From contig JBOGCF010000019.1 in assembly GCA_051656605.1 (NCBI GenBank), positions 30,300 through 94,299 of the forward strand: a stretch of 64,000 nucleotides of DNA. Reading direction: 5' to 3'. This DNA comes from UBA12018 sp051656605 (GTDB lineage Bacteria; Bacteroidota; Bacteroidia; Bacteroidales; CAMTPD01). This document shows, piece by piece, positions 44,613 through 54,233 of the stretch; the first letter of the stretch is position 1, and each line of letters opens with the position of its first letter. The notes beneath the pieces are model-generated. The model did not search any database. It worked only from the letters and a program-made list of their open reading frames with translations, and had not been told where the DNA came from. A program made the translations under genes and the position numbers.

Positions 44613-46058
44613 TTATTCTCCCTGAGATTGTGCAATTTGTCTTATTTTATGATCTATTCTGTTTATTTTGCCAGTGATAAACTCAGGTATATTATACGAT
44701 TTATTGAACATATCATAATATTGACCTTTTTCTTGAGGAAGAAGGAATGGCTTGCTTGCAACACCATTGCTGTCGATATGTGCAATATATGGACGTGTAT
44801 ATAATCCGTCGATTCGTCTACTACTGAAAACAACCCATCTTCCATTCGAAGACCAAGTGTGATAGCTTTCTGCTTCGTCAGAATTAAGTCTTGAAATATC
44901 GATATCTTCTCCTGTAGTCAAATCAATCAGTCTTAGATCTGCGTCTCTATGCCATATAGAGAAGTTTCCATATTTCGATAAAGTATACATCAAAAACCTT
45001 CCATCGGGAGACACGCGAGGAAAAGAAACACTCTTTGGTTGAGAGATAGGATTGTAAAGCGTGTCTATTTTATTGGATATATATCCCTTCTGCAAATCAA
45101 GATCAACAGCATACAATCCATACCTGATATCCATGATCGAGTCGGGCATAGCTATAGCATTAGCTGCACAAAAGAATAATTTCTTTCCATCAGGAGAAAA
45201 TGTAGGAAACGTTTCAAAGACTGAATCAGCAGATAGTTTCTCAGAGGTGATCAGTTTATTACTTTTAATGTCTAATATCACAATGTCTGAATATAGATCA
45301 AAAACCTCTATTCTATTGCTGTCGTTTGCATGAAAGGTTTGCTTCGTATCATTAACAGAGAAAGCGATATATTCGCCATTCGGATGCCAAGAAGGATATA
45401 CTAAGCCCTTAATCTTTTCGGTATAATTCGTATTTAGTTTTTTAACGATCCCATCTTTTACAAGAATAGTTCCACCATGCTTAGCGCGCATATGCAAAAG
45501 GAATTCATCAGGTTTTCTATTATTTGGTGTATGACAGTTTACACAGTTATGACCAGTGTTTTCATTTTCATATACAACCGTTTCTTTAAAGTCTGATAAA
45601 TTACGTTGGTAAATACCCATCTTATGCCACAATTCGTAGCCTGGTTCTATTAATCTATATACAAGATATGGGTCAATAGCATCTTTCGAGATATTAATTT
45701 TAAATCCATAATGTTCTTCCCACTCACCGTCTTTGGATACAAAAACAGTGATCTTTATTGGTTTTTCACCAGCATTTTCAATTAAATTACTCCATTTTTG
45801 AGGAGCAATCATAATTTCACGGTCTATACCCATTACTTCCAATTTCACCTCTTTCGCTTGAAATACGGCTTTAACTTTACTAGACTCACTGTTAACTTTA
45901 AAGTTGAGCGGAGCAATAGTAGCAGGTATTGTAACATCTGCATAGTCGGGAAAGATCGGGGTTGTCCCAGTTGATAAGGATGGTTTATATTCGTTTCCTC
46001 CACAAGCAATGAATAGAAACAAACTAAAGAATCCAATAATCTTATATATATAATTCAT
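44613..46058 (-). CDS. Beta-propeller (PD40/TolB-like) lipoprotein with a CxxCH haem-c motif
   Basis: A 481-residue lipoprotein (Cys19 in LFIACG). Residues about 35-160 form a beta-rich domain. Residues 172-176 read CVNCH, a single c-type haem attachment motif, in the setting NTGHNCVNCHTPNNRKPDEFLLH. At least four PD40 propeller blades follow (PSWHPNGEYIAFS, PTFSPDGKKLFFC, PRVSPDGRFLMYT, TWSSNGRWVVFSS). It probably sits in the periplasm or on the surface. It lies 11 bases after the large membrane protein gene in the same operon. Function unknown; an electron-transfer or haem-dependent sensing role is inference from the motif. Confidence 0.8.
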   Translation of the reverse strand: MNYIYKIIGFFSLFLFIACGGNEYKPSLSTGTTPIFPDYADVTIPATIAPLNFKVNSESSKVKAVFQAKEVKLEVMGIDREIMIAPQKWSNLIENAGEKPIKITVFVSKDGEWEEHYGFKINISKDAIDPYLVYRLIEPGYELWHKMGIYQRNLSDFKETVVYENENTGHNCVNCHTPNNRKPDEFLLHMRAKHGGTILVKDGIVKKLNTNYTEKIKGLVYPSWHPNGEYIAFSVNDTKQTFHANDSNRIEVFDLYSDIVILDIKSNKLITSEKLSADSVFETFPTFSPDGKKLFFCAANAIAMPDSIMDIRYGLYAVDLDLQKGYISNKIDTLYNPISQPKSVSFPRVSPDGRFLMYTLSKYGNFSIWHRDADLRLIDLTTGEDIDISRLNSDEAESYHTWSSNGRWVVFSSRRIDGLYTRPYIAHIDSNGVASKPFLLPQEKGQYYDMFNKSYNIPEFITGKINRIDHKIRQIAQSQGE

Positions 46059-46069
46059 TCTAAATGTGC

Positions 46070-47866
46070 TTATTTAAACTGATAGTAAAACCAGTAAGTG
46101 TTTCCAAATTGATTTTGCATAATATCCTTTAAGTTTGTTGCTTGTGCATGTTGCTCTAGCGTCGTATTATAAGCCTTAAATAAATCAATGGAAGATGTTG
46201 AAATATCATATTGCTTTAATATATCGGGATTTTGTTGAGCATAAGCAATAACCACTTGTTCATACATAGGACGTAATTTGGTTTTCTCTCCAATCGCCTC
46301 TTTTTTACGACTCCTTCCTTTTGTTTGCAGTTTAGCTCCCGGGTGTATTTTCTGTAACTCCTCGATAAAGCCATGTATATTTTTGTTGAGCATCAGTGAT
46401 GCAAACAAGTATTGTTCTGCAGGTTTATTGTCTTTGTTAGCGTTGATGATATATATAAGATCACGATCTAAAGTCTCCGCTGCTGTGAAATGCGGGGTAC
46501 ATTTTAGATCTTTACGTTTAGCTGCATATACCGGAATTGACTCAATTGAATCAGGTTTGTATATAAGCTCTCTTTTCTCTTTAGCCCAATCACTATACAT
46601 AAATGACTGTTCTAGGTATGATATATATTTTTCTGCTATTTTATAATCTCCATAAATAATATTAGTTTCCACCAATCGTTTCAAAGATCTTGGATTTCCA
46701 TTATATGGAGAACATACATTACTCTCAAATGCAAACCTTCGAGCCAAAGCAATATTGCCTACATTATAATAAATATCGCTCAGTATTGAAGAAATTGACT
46801 GAGTATTGTTCCATCGCACACATAATCCGGCAGCGCCTTTTTGATTGTAATTAAACATCGAATCAACTAATATTTCCTCTTGAGCTAAAGCCATATTGAG
46901 ATAGTTTAGGTAAAGCAGATTATTAATCTTTTGATTGTCGAAGCAATCGATGATCTTTTGCCATTCCTCGTTTCTGGCATAGAAATCTAATTCTTTAAAG
47001 AGATATGATTTACGATCATCGTATTGTTTGAGTGCAAAAAATACGATGAAAAAGATACATACTATTTGAGTCGTAAATTGGATGTATTCATGTTTGAAGA
47101 GTCGGCGAAGCAATATCGCTAAATACTTGTTTGTAAGCAATCCTATGATAAGTAACACCCAAGGCGCATAAATAATGGCATTCGGCATTAAATCAGGATA
47201 ATAGTATCGTGCAGGTGTATAAGTTAGTCTAGAGAGAATAACATATCCTTCGGACTGATAGTAGCCATAACCAATAATTGAAGCTATCAGTGGTATAAGT
47301 GGAAGCCCGTATCGAATACCATAACGCTTTAGGTCAAGAATTAAAGCACAAATGACAAATAAAATATTGATAGGTTGAGCTGTCCAGTACAATATAGCAG
47401 CAAATGCTAGATTCGAAAAAAGTCGATGATTAAATTTGTGTATACCGGAATATATAAAGAGTAAGACGCTTAAAAGCAAGAAACTAATTGTGCCCGAAAA
47501 TAGATAATTAAAATCGAGTTGGCATATTAGAAGAGCTGCAACTATAAGCACCTCAAAAAAGAATTGATTCGAGGTCTTACGAGCATAACTTTTAAATATA
47601 AAGTGCAATAAGAAAGCAGTAAAAGCAAGAATAGATGCACTAATCAAACTCCCCATGTAGGGTATTGCGAAGAATTGCAAACAGTAATGAGACAAATAGA
47701 TTGAAAGCCCTCCGGCTGTTTTGAGGGCATTCAGTAAATGTTCTTTTCCGTAAAGGAAAAGTTGTTGCTGTTCGATATAATATAATTGGAACTTGTATCC
47801 TATTTGTAATATGGCAAATAGTACAGAAAACAAAACTCCAAATCCGAAAAGGGCTTTTTTGAACAT
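46070..47866 (-). CDS. Large membrane protein with C-terminal helical repeats (DUF6057-like)
   Basis: A 598-residue protein with about eleven to twelve hydrophobic helices in residues 5-330. A soluble C-terminal half (about 340-598) is rich in TPR-like helices (YYNVGNIALARRFAFESN, ETNIIYGDYKIAEKYISYLEQ). I believe it is the Bacteroidota family DUF6057, whose function is unknown. It is cotranscribed with the haem-motif propeller lipoprotein and probably with the WbuC-type gene 38 bases upstream. The repeated co-occurrence with the propeller lipoprotein is from memory and should be checked. Confidence 0.7.
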   Translation of the reverse strand: MFKKALFGFGVLFSVLFAILQIGYKFQLYYIEQQQLFLYGKEHLLNALKTAGGLSIYLSHYCLQFFAIPYMGSLISASILAFTAFLLHFIFKSYARKTSNQFFFEVLIVAALLICQLDFNYLFSGTISFLLLSVLLFIYSGIHKFNHRLFSNLAFAAILYWTAQPINILFVICALILDLKRYGIRYGLPLIPLIASIIGYGYYQSEGYVILSRLTYTPARYYYPDLMPNAIIYAPWVLLIIGLLTNKYLAILLRRLFKHEYIQFTTQIVCIFFIVFFALKQYDDRKSYLFKELDFYARNEEWQKIIDCFDNQKINNLLYLNYLNMALAQEEILVDSMFNYNQKGAAGLCVRWNNTQSISSILSDIYYNVGNIALARRFAFESNVCSPYNGNPRSLKRLVETNIIYGDYKIAEKYISYLEQSFMYSDWAKEKRELIYKPDSIESIPVYAAKRKDLKCTPHFTAAETLDRDLIYIINANKDNKPAEQYLFASLMLNKNIHGFIEELQKIHPGAKLQTKGRSRKKEAIGEKTKLRPMYEQVVIAYAQQNPDILKQYDISTSSIDLFKAYNTTLEQHAQATNLKDIMQNQFGNTYWFYYQFK

Positions 47867-47904
47867 ATTGCTTAAGTGGAACCTTGAAGGTTGAGTTATA
47901 TCTA

Positions 47905-48384
47905 CTACGCTTTATTGTTGACGTAGGTTCTTATTTTTTCCATGTACTCTTTTGCAGCTTGTTCGTCAGATGCAGCAGGAGCCCATGCGGCAAAGTTGTC
48001 AGGAGATAGAGGAGCAAAAGGTCCTGGTTTTACTTCATACATAGCAGTACCACTTTCAAGTACTAATAATGAATGCCAAGTGCCAGGTTCGATTTCCATT
48101 CCATAATTTCCGGTTGACGGATCTAAGATAATACATTCTAAAATGTTGCCGTTGTCATCAAACGTTAAAGATGCTGCTTTCCCTCTTAGGATGATAGCAA
48201 TTTCTGGTTTGTCTGGATTTAAATGTCGGTGAGGAGGCACATAACTGTCAGGTTCTATCACATTGATTAGTCTGTTAATCGGATCATCAAGTGTTTCATG
48301 GAAATTATGATTCATGCGCTTTCTGCTGCTCTCTTTTGCTTTTTCTGTGATACAGTCTAGCAATTCATTGTTTATGAGTTTCAT
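47905..48384 (-). CDS. WbuC-family cupin metalloprotein
   Basis: A 159-residue protein with an N-terminal helix region (KLINNELLDCITEKAKESSRKRMNHNFH) and a cupin barrel whose metal ligands are visible in PPHRHLNPDKPEIA and PGTWHSLLV. WbuC-like cupins occur near polysaccharide genes in proteobacteria; the reaction is not defined. I start at the ATG at 48384, since the upstream extension lacks family sequence and would overlap the promoter. It is probably the first gene of the operon with the membrane protein and propeller lipoprotein. Confidence 0.88.
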   Translation of the reverse strand: MKLINNELLDCITEKAKESSRKRMNHNFHETLDDPINRLINVIEPDSYVPPHRHLNPDKPEIAIILRGKAASLTFDDNGNILECIILDPSTGNYGMEIEPGTWHSLLVLESGTAMYEVKPGPFAPLSPDNFAAWAPAASDEQAAKEYMEKIRTYVNNKA

Positions 48385-48427
48385 TTCAATTCTGTTTGAT
48401 TCTAAAGATAAAAGGGTTTCTTGTGAA

Positions 48428-48460
48428 CGAAGATAAATAAAAACCTTCTGTTTTAACAAA
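48428..48460 (-). promoter_or_regulatory. Candidate promoter of the WbuC-propeller operon
   Basis: On the minus strand TTTG (48457-48460) is followed after 21 bases by TATCTTCG, one mismatch from TAnnTTTG. It ends 43 bases before the WbuC start codon. Confidence 0.5.
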
Positions 48461-48516
48461 TTTCGAATATTTTATTTTTCTTTGTCTACTACTAATTTAA
48501 GAATAATTTTAAAATA

Positions 48517-49641
48517 ATGAAAAACACAACAACCTATAAGCGATTAGAATCATTAGACGTATTAAGAGGAATTGATTTGTTTTTTCTCGTGTTTTTACAG
48601 CCCGTAATAGCGCCTTTAGTACGTTGCATTGATAACCAAACATTGAACTCGCTTTACTTTTCCATATTTACACACGTCAGTTGGATTGGCTTTCACCCTT
48701 GGGATTTAATTATGCCTCTCTTTATGTTTATGGCAGGAGCATCAATGCCGTTTGCATTTTCGGGCTATCACAAAGGTCAAGTATCTACTTCTCATATGTT
48801 GAAACGAATCATAAAGCGGGTTGCATTATTGTGGCTTTTTGGAGCCTTGGTGCAAGGAAATCTTTTAGATCTTGATCTACATTCGCTGCGTTTGTTTAGC
48901 AATACGCTGCAAGCAATTGCTGTCGGATACTTTTTTGCAGCACTGTTGTTGATGTTTTGCAAACTAAAAACACAAGTGATCATAACGATATCATTGCTTT
49001 TTATCTATAGTATTGTCATGCAAATAGGAGGCGACTTCTCTGCTGAAAATAACTTTGCCGAGCAGGTTGATCAATTCGTATTAGGACGTTTTCGAGACGG
49101 CGTTTCATGGGATGAAGCGGGAGACTGGCATTTTGCATCCTATTATAGGTATACTTGGATATTTAGCAGTCTGAATTTTATTGTAACGGTTATGTTAGGT
49201 GTTTTTAGCGGACTCATTGTAAAACAGAAAACCTCTGACGAAAAAAAGCTACAGCTGTTAGGCGGAGTCGGAATAGTAATGTTGGTTTCTGCATTTGCAT
49301 TGTCATTCATAGAGCCTATTATTAAACAACTATGGACAAGTTCGATGACACTTTATGCCGGAGGTTGGTCTTTTCTTCTGATCGCCTTATTTTATTGGCT
49401 TATCGACGTAAAGCAATATACGAAAGGTTTTATGTGGCTAAAGTTTTATGGAATGAATTCTATTCTTGCATACATGATGTATCAGCTTTTGGATGTTACC
49501 TATCCTGTAACTTATTGGCTGCACGGACTGGCACAGTTTACCGGATGTTATCAAAACTTTATAATAGAACTCGGGAAAGCTCTTTTGGTACTTCTTATAT
49601 TACGTTTCTGCTATAAACACAATGTATTTCTCAAGGTTTAA
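48517..49641 (+). CDS. DUF5009 / heparan-glucosaminide acetyltransferase-like membrane protein
   Basis: A 374-residue protein with about ten membrane helices. The family signature RLESLDVLRGIDLFFLVFLQP lies at the start, then FHPWDLIMPLFMFMAGASMPFAFS with the conserved His. These features match the DUF5009/HGSNAT-like acyltransferases, which move acetyl groups across the membrane to sugars. In Bacteroidota such genes often lie beside glycosidases, as here. The acceptor is unknown. Confidence 0.87.
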   Translation: MKNTTTYKRLESLDVLRGIDLFFLVFLQPVIAPLVRCIDNQTLNSLYFSIFTHVSWIGFHPWDLIMPLFMFMAGASMPFAFSGYHKGQVSTSHMLKRIIKRVALLWLFGALVQGNLLDLDLHSLRLFSNTLQAIAVGYFFAALLLMFCKLKTQVIITISLLFIYSIVMQIGGDFSAENNFAEQVDQFVLGRFRDGVSWDEAGDWHFASYYRYTWIFSSLNFIVTVMLGVFSGLIVKQKTSDEKKLQLLGGVGIVMLVSAFALSFIEPIIKQLWTSSMTLYAGGWSFLLIALFYWLIDVKQYTKGFMWLKFYGMNSILAYMMYQLLDVTYPVTYWLHGLAQFTGCYQNFIIELGKALLVLLILRFCYKHNVFLKV

Positions 49642-49769
49642 CTTTATTGTATACGAGTGATTTGTACAAATGAGTCTAAAATGTAAACAAATGAGATTCT
49701 CTTGTAACTATTCGAATGGCTATGTTTGCTCAATAATAAACAAATGCTTATCCTTAAATAAATTTGAGA

Positions 49770-52568
49770 ATGAAACTTAACTTATTTTTCCTATCCGGAT
49801 TGCTTGCCTGTAGTGCGGCAACAGGTCAGAATATAGAAAAGCTTTCCTCCATGGATCTAGGACTTATTTACCAGCAATATGGCTCTGCGCAAAAAGGTAA
49901 AAGTACGAATGCAAAAGAGATTCAGTTAAACAACCAAGTTTGTGAAAATGCAATCGGATTACATGCTCCTGCGGTGGCAAAGCTAAATCTAAATGGAAAC
50001 GCCTCGCGTTTTACAACGAAGCTTCGAATCGAATCAAGTGCATATCCTTTAGAAGATCTGGTAAAGATTCCTTTGACAGATGGCACGATGATGTTGTATC
50101 TGCAACGCAACGATACAAAAGAGTTTGCAGGAGTGTGTGGTAAAAATGGAACTGTAGATAAGGGTTCGGCTATTATACGCATTATCGGAGATGGTAAAGT
50201 TTTGTATGAAAGCAAAGCGTTAACAGCATCAAACGGGATTGTTGAAATTGACATTCCCGTACAAGGAGTTCAGGTTTTAGAATTGATTGCAGACGAAGGA
50301 AAAGATGGTCCTAGTGGAGACTTCGTGACATTAATTGATCCTGTGATAAACTATAATGAGATCAAGCCGGTGCTCGTTCCTTCCGATTTTAATGTTGCTA
50401 TAGCGGAGCTTCCCCAAGCTAAGGACGTGATGAAGAAAGCTTCTTCTCTTCCAAAAGTTTCGTTACCGATTGAGCAAACAAGCTACGACTGGTTGCTCAA
50501 TAGTGACCACGCAAAAGCAAACGTATACAGTGCGAATAATGGAAAAGACATCGTTTTAAGCAACGGCCTTATAAGCCGCGTATTTAGAATAACTCCCAAT
50601 CTTGCAACCATAGACCTATTGAACCACATGGACAATCAAAGTTTGATTCGTGCCGTGTCTAATGAAGGGGTTTTGAAAATAGACGGCAAGGTTTATCCAT
50701 TGGGAGGACTAAAAGGACAAAAAGAGTATGGCTACACAAGATACAATTGGGTGGATGATATGACAGTCGATCCGCAAAGTTTCAGAGTAGTCGACTTCAA
50801 AGTGCAAGACTTTACTCCTCAGATGAAGTGGAAAAATACGCGTTGGGCGTTAGAGAAACAAGCGAAAACAACAGGAAAAGAACTCATCTTTACACTTCAA
50901 GGTCCTAACGAATTGAGCGGTATAAAAGTAAACCTTCACTATGTACTCTATGACGGACTCCCATGTATCAACAAATGGTTTGAGATAATCAATACGACGC
51001 CTTTGTCTGTCAATCTCGATGAATTCAAACTAGAGCAATTGGCAATGGCCGAGCCAGAGTCGCCGGTCGAACTAAAAAATCCCGACCATTTCAGAAAACC
51101 AAACATACATGTAGAGAGCGACTGGGCTTTCTTAGGATTTATCGAAAAGTCGGCCGAACGTACCGAATATTGGGAAAAAGATCCGCGCTATACATCTCAA
51201 TGCAACTATCCCCTAATCACACCATGCTTACTCGAGGTGAAGCTACCAATGGGACCCGATGTAAAGATCGAGCCTCAGGGACGTTTCGAATCGTTCAAGA
51301 ATTGGATCATGCCATTTGATAGCGACGATCGTGAGCGCAAAGGCTTGTTTGTACGACGAATGCAACGCAAAATAGCACCGTGGGTAACGCAGAATCCGAT
51401 CTTTATGCACTGCACATCATCAGACGACAACGTAGTGAAGGAGGCAATCGATCAATGCGCCGAGGTGGGATACGAAATGGTAATCCTTAGTTTTGGCTCA
51501 GGTCTTAACATGGAAGACGAATCGGATGCAAACATTCGTAAGTTCAAAGCCCTTGTTGATTATGCAAAGTCAAAAGGAATTGAATTAGGAGGATATTCCC
51601 TGTTGTCGAGTCGTTGGATTAGCGACGATGTAGACGTAATCAATCCCGAAACAGGCAAGCGAGGAGGAATGATCTTTGGTAGTTCGCCGTGTCTTTGCTC
51701 CGATTGGGGAGTAGATTATTTCCGCAAAGTAAAAACCTTCTTTGAAAAAACCGGAATGACCGTGTTCGAAAACGACGGTTCATACCCCGGAAATGTTTGC
51801 GCCTCTACCACACATACTCATCACAACGGTTTGTATGATTCGCAATGGAAACAACGTCAGCGTATCGCCGAGCTATATCAGTGGATGTGCGAAAACGGTA
51901 TTTATACCAATATTCCCGACTATGGTTATATGTTGAACGGCGGAACCAAAGTTGGCATTGGTTATCGCGAGGTAAACTGGTCGTTGCCAAGAGAGCGTCA
52001 GCTTGTATTGGGGCGACAAGTAATGTACGACGGACTTTGGGAGCGCATGCCGGGAATGTGCTGGACGTTTGTACCGTTGGTGCAATATCACGGCGGAGGA
52101 GCAGAGGCTACACTCGAACCATTGAAAGACCACCTTGTAGACTACAAAGCGCATATGATGCAAAACTACGGAACCGGAGTGCAGGCATGTTATCGCGGTT
52201 TCCGCTTGTACGATTCGCCGGAAACGAAAGCTACCGTAAAAGAGGTGGTAGACTGGTACAAAAAATACAGAAACATTCTCAATAGTGAAGTGATACACTT
52301 GCGTCGTCCCGATGGAAACGATTGGGATGGCATCATGCATGTGAATCCAACCTTGAATGAGAAGGCGATGATCATGTTGTATAACCCCACCGACAAGCCT
52401 ATTAGTAGAGCAATCAGAATCCCGCTCTACTATACCGGACTTACACAATATGCTTCGTTGACTCTTGACGACGGAACAAAGAAAAAGCTTAGTCTTGATC
52501 GAGAGTACAATGCAACATGTCAATTTGAAATACCGGCCCGCGGATACATTTGGGCTGTGATTGAGTAA
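49770..52568 (+). CDS. NPCBM-domain glycoside hydrolase (alpha-galactosidase-like)
   Basis: A 932-residue secreted enzyme. The signal peptide ends near residue 20 (SAATGQ). An NPCBM-type carbohydrate-binding module covers about 25-175 (CENAIGLHAPAVAKLNL is its hallmark). A beta-sandwich domain (about 250-500) precedes a (beta/alpha)8-like catalytic region (about 520-830) with GYEMVILSFGSGLNM, GIELGGYSLLSSR, MTVFENDGSYPG and NIPDYGYMLNGG. A C-terminal beta domain ends the protein. The Asp residues in ENDGS and IPDYGY are plausible catalytic residues as in clan GH-D enzymes. The exact GH family is not certain. The ATG at 49770 is used; a TTG two codons upstream is unlikely. Confidence 0.85.
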   Translation: MKLNLFFLSGLLACSAATGQNIEKLSSMDLGLIYQQYGSAQKGKSTNAKEIQLNNQVCENAIGLHAPAVAKLNLNGNASRFTTKLRIESSAYPLEDLVKIPLTDGTMMLYLQRNDTKEFAGVCGKNGTVDKGSAIIRIIGDGKVLYESKALTASNGIVEIDIPVQGVQVLELIADEGKDGPSGDFVTLIDPVINYNEIKPVLVPSDFNVAIAELPQAKDVMKKASSLPKVSLPIEQTSYDWLLNSDHAKANVYSANNGKDIVLSNGLISRVFRITPNLATIDLLNHMDNQSLIRAVSNEGVLKIDGKVYPLGGLKGQKEYGYTRYNWVDDMTVDPQSFRVVDFKVQDFTPQMKWKNTRWALEKQAKTTGKELIFTLQGPNELSGIKVNLHYVLYDGLPCINKWFEIINTTPLSVNLDEFKLEQLAMAEPESPVELKNPDHFRKPNIHVESDWAFLGFIEKSAERTEYWEKDPRYTSQCNYPLITPCLLEVKLPMGPDVKIEPQGRFESFKNWIMPFDSDDRERKGLFVRRMQRKIAPWVTQNPIFMHCTSSDDNVVKEAIDQCAEVGYEMVILSFGSGLNMEDESDANIRKFKALVDYAKSKGIELGGYSLLSSRWISDDVDVINPETGKRGGMIFGSSPCLCSDWGVDYFRKVKTFFEKTGMTVFENDGSYPGNVCASTTHTHHNGLYDSQWKQRQRIAELYQWMCENGIYTNIPDYGYMLNGGTKVGIGYREVNWSLPRERQLVLGRQVMYDGLWERMPGMCWTFVPLVQYHGGGAEATLEPLKDHLVDYKAHMMQNYGTGVQACYRGFRLYDSPETKATVKEVVDWYKKYRNILNSEVIHLRRPDGNDWDGIMHVNPTLNEKAMIMLYNPTDKPISRAIRIPLYYTGLTQYASLTLDDGTKKKLSLDREYNATCQFEIPARGYIWAVIE

Positions 52569-52581
52569 TAATTATCACAAT

Positions 52582-52622
52582 AAAGAAGGGCAATAGGCGT
52601 AATGCTTATTGCCCTTCTTTGT
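52582..52622 (+). terminator. Terminator after the NPCBM glycosidase gene
   Basis: AAAGAAGGGCAATA pairs with TATTGCCCTTCTTT around an 11-base loop, followed by a short T-rich run. It lies 14 bases after the stop codon. Confidence 0.88.
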
Positions 52623-52627
52623 ACTAG

Positions 52628-52727
52628 TTAAGCTTAGACACGTACGTGTCTAAGATGTGTACACGTACGTGACGCATTCTTGTCATATACCTGTCTAAGT
52701 TGTGTACAGGTACGTGTCTAAGCTTAA
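52628..52727. mobile_element. 100-bp element with perfect 18-bp terminal inverted repeats (MITE-like)
   Basis: The ends TTAAGCTTAGACACGTAC (52628-52645) and GTACGTGTCTAAGCTTAA (52710-52727) are exact reverse complements. Inside are further pieces of the same word: ACACGTACGTG near 52661-52671, CTGTCTAAG at 52691-52699 and GTACAGGTACGTG at 52704-52716. It codes for nothing. A 32-bp solo relative lies at 31046-31077. The structure suggests a non-autonomous mobile or palindromic repeat, but no target duplication is apparent, and a nested-hairpin RNA role is equally possible. Confidence 0.55.
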
Positions 52728-52872
52728 TGTTCGTATATATCGCGGTTAATCTAAGCAGTGTTTAAGGTTGAGATATGCGTGGTTTTTAAATATTGGTCAT
52801 AATTGTGATGCTATAAGAAGATAATCCTATAAAATAGGAAAACTGCAACTCGTTTCGTCTTGTGGTAAGCTC

Positions 52873-52880
52873 TATTTTTG
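52873..52880 (+). promoter_or_regulatory. Candidate -7 box upstream of the six-hairpin glycosidase gene
   Basis: TATTTTTG matches TAnnTTTG and lies 33 bases before the start codon. Only a TTTC is found upstream (52853-52856), with a short spacer, so it is tentative. Confidence 0.4.
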
Positions 52881-52913
52881 CAGTATTAAAGAGTAAATAA
52901 AAACACTAATTAT

Positions 52914-54233
52914 ATGGTAAAACAAGTATTTCTAGCAGCAAGTCTTATTATGGCGTGTGCTTGTGGCAAACAAAAAGAAGCAAATCCGAATAAAGTGCTA
53001 GCGCAAACAATATTGTCCGATACTTTATTGACAAAAGTAGACTCAATGGCGCACGAAGTTGTTAAAGGTGGATTCAATGCCGGCGACGGGTATGGTGAGG
53101 TTTGGATACGAGATTACAATACATTCATCGAGCTTGCGATGGAAGTAATGCCCGACTCCTTGATTCAACAAAACTTGCTTACCTTCTTTCACCTACAAGG
53201 AAAAACCGGAGATATCGTGGATGGCTTTGTCGATCGCAGATCGATATCGAAGGATGCAGCCGAATATTATTATAGAGTTTCAGAATCGGATCCTCGATTT
53301 GCAGCACACAAGAATACGGTGGAGACCGACCACGAAGCTTCGTTGGTGCAAGCTGTATATAAATATGTAACGAAAAGTGGAAATACCGATTTCTTAAATA
53401 CCGAAGTGGCAGGTAAGACTGTTGCCGAACGCCTCGAATGGTCGTTGGAGTATCTTCAAAATGAAAAGATGAACGATCAGTATGGTTTGCTTATTGGTGC
53501 TACTACGGCCGACTGGGGTGATGTGCAGCCCGAGCATCCATGGGGTGTAGAGATCGATGAGAATACTCATTATGCCATCGATATTTATGACAACGCTATG
53601 TATGTGATTGCCATCAATGACTTCTTGGCGTTAAACAATGACCCCGAGAAAGAGGCTAGATGGACAAAAATAAAAGATGACGTTGCTGCAAATGTAAGAA
53701 AGCATTTGTGGGATGATACGAACAAGAAATATATTCCACATATCTATTTAGATGGTTCTCCGTTCCCGGCAGACTTCGACGAAAACCAAATTTATTATCA
53801 TGGAGGTACGGCTGTTGCTATCGAAGCGGGCTTGTTGACTCCCGATGAAATTACTCTTTCCAATGCGAAGATGCTTGAGAATATGAAGGCGGCAAATGCC
53901 CAAACTATTGGTCTTACTATGTATCCTACCTACCCCGACGGCTTCTTCCAAAACAAAGGAATGCATGCATATGGCTACCAAAATGGTGGAGACTGGACGT
54001 GGTTTGGAGGGCGCATGATTCAGGCACTTATCGAGAATGGTTTTGTGCAAGAGGCTTACGACGAAGTAAACCCAATGATGCAGCGTATTATTGATAACAA
54101 CGGTTTTTACGAATGGTACACTCCTGCTGGCGAGCCGAAAGGTTCCGGAACTTTCCGTGGTGAGGCCGGAGTTTTGTATAAAAGCATTGTTATGCTCAAG
54201 GAGTGGGCAAATAACCAACTGAACGAAAAGTGA
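52914..54233 (+). CDS. Six-hairpin (alpha/alpha)6 glycosidase-like lipoprotein
   Basis: A 439-residue lipoprotein (IMAC lipobox, Cys15). The early motif GDGYGEVWIRDYNTFIELAMEV places a conserved Asp as in (alpha/alpha)6-barrel families such as GH63 or GH125. Later motifs are ETDHEASLVQAVYKYV, TTADWGDVQPEHP, and GYQNGGDWTWFGGRM. It lies directly before a GH92 gene, whose start codon overlaps its stop by one base, so the two enzymes probably act on the same glycan. I cannot fix the GH family from sequence reading alone. Confidence 0.75.
   Translation: MVKQVFLAASLIMACACGKQKEANPNKVLAQTILSDTLLTKVDSMAHEVVKGGFNAGDGYGEVWIRDYNTFIELAMEVMPDSLIQQNLLTFFHLQGKTGDIVDGFVDRRSISKDAAEYYYRVSESDPRFAAHKNTVETDHEASLVQAVYKYVTKSGNTDFLNTEVAGKTVAERLEWSLEYLQNEKMNDQYGLLIGATTADWGDVQPEHPWGVEIDENTHYAIDIYDNAMYVIAINDFLALNNDPEKEARWTKIKDDVAANVRKHLWDDTNKKYIPHIYLDGSPFPADFDENQIYYHGGTAVAIEAGLLTPDEITLSNAKMLENMKAANAQTIGLTMYPTYPDGFFQNKGMHAYGYQNGGDWTWFGGRMIQALIENGFVQEAYDEVNPMMQRIIDNNGFYEWYTPAGEPKGSGTFRGEAGVLYKSIVMLKEWANNQLNEK

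Noticed and set aside
51873..52523. A 216-codon frame antisense to the NPCBM glycosidase
   Set aside because: Shadow of the real gene; no domain, no start signal.
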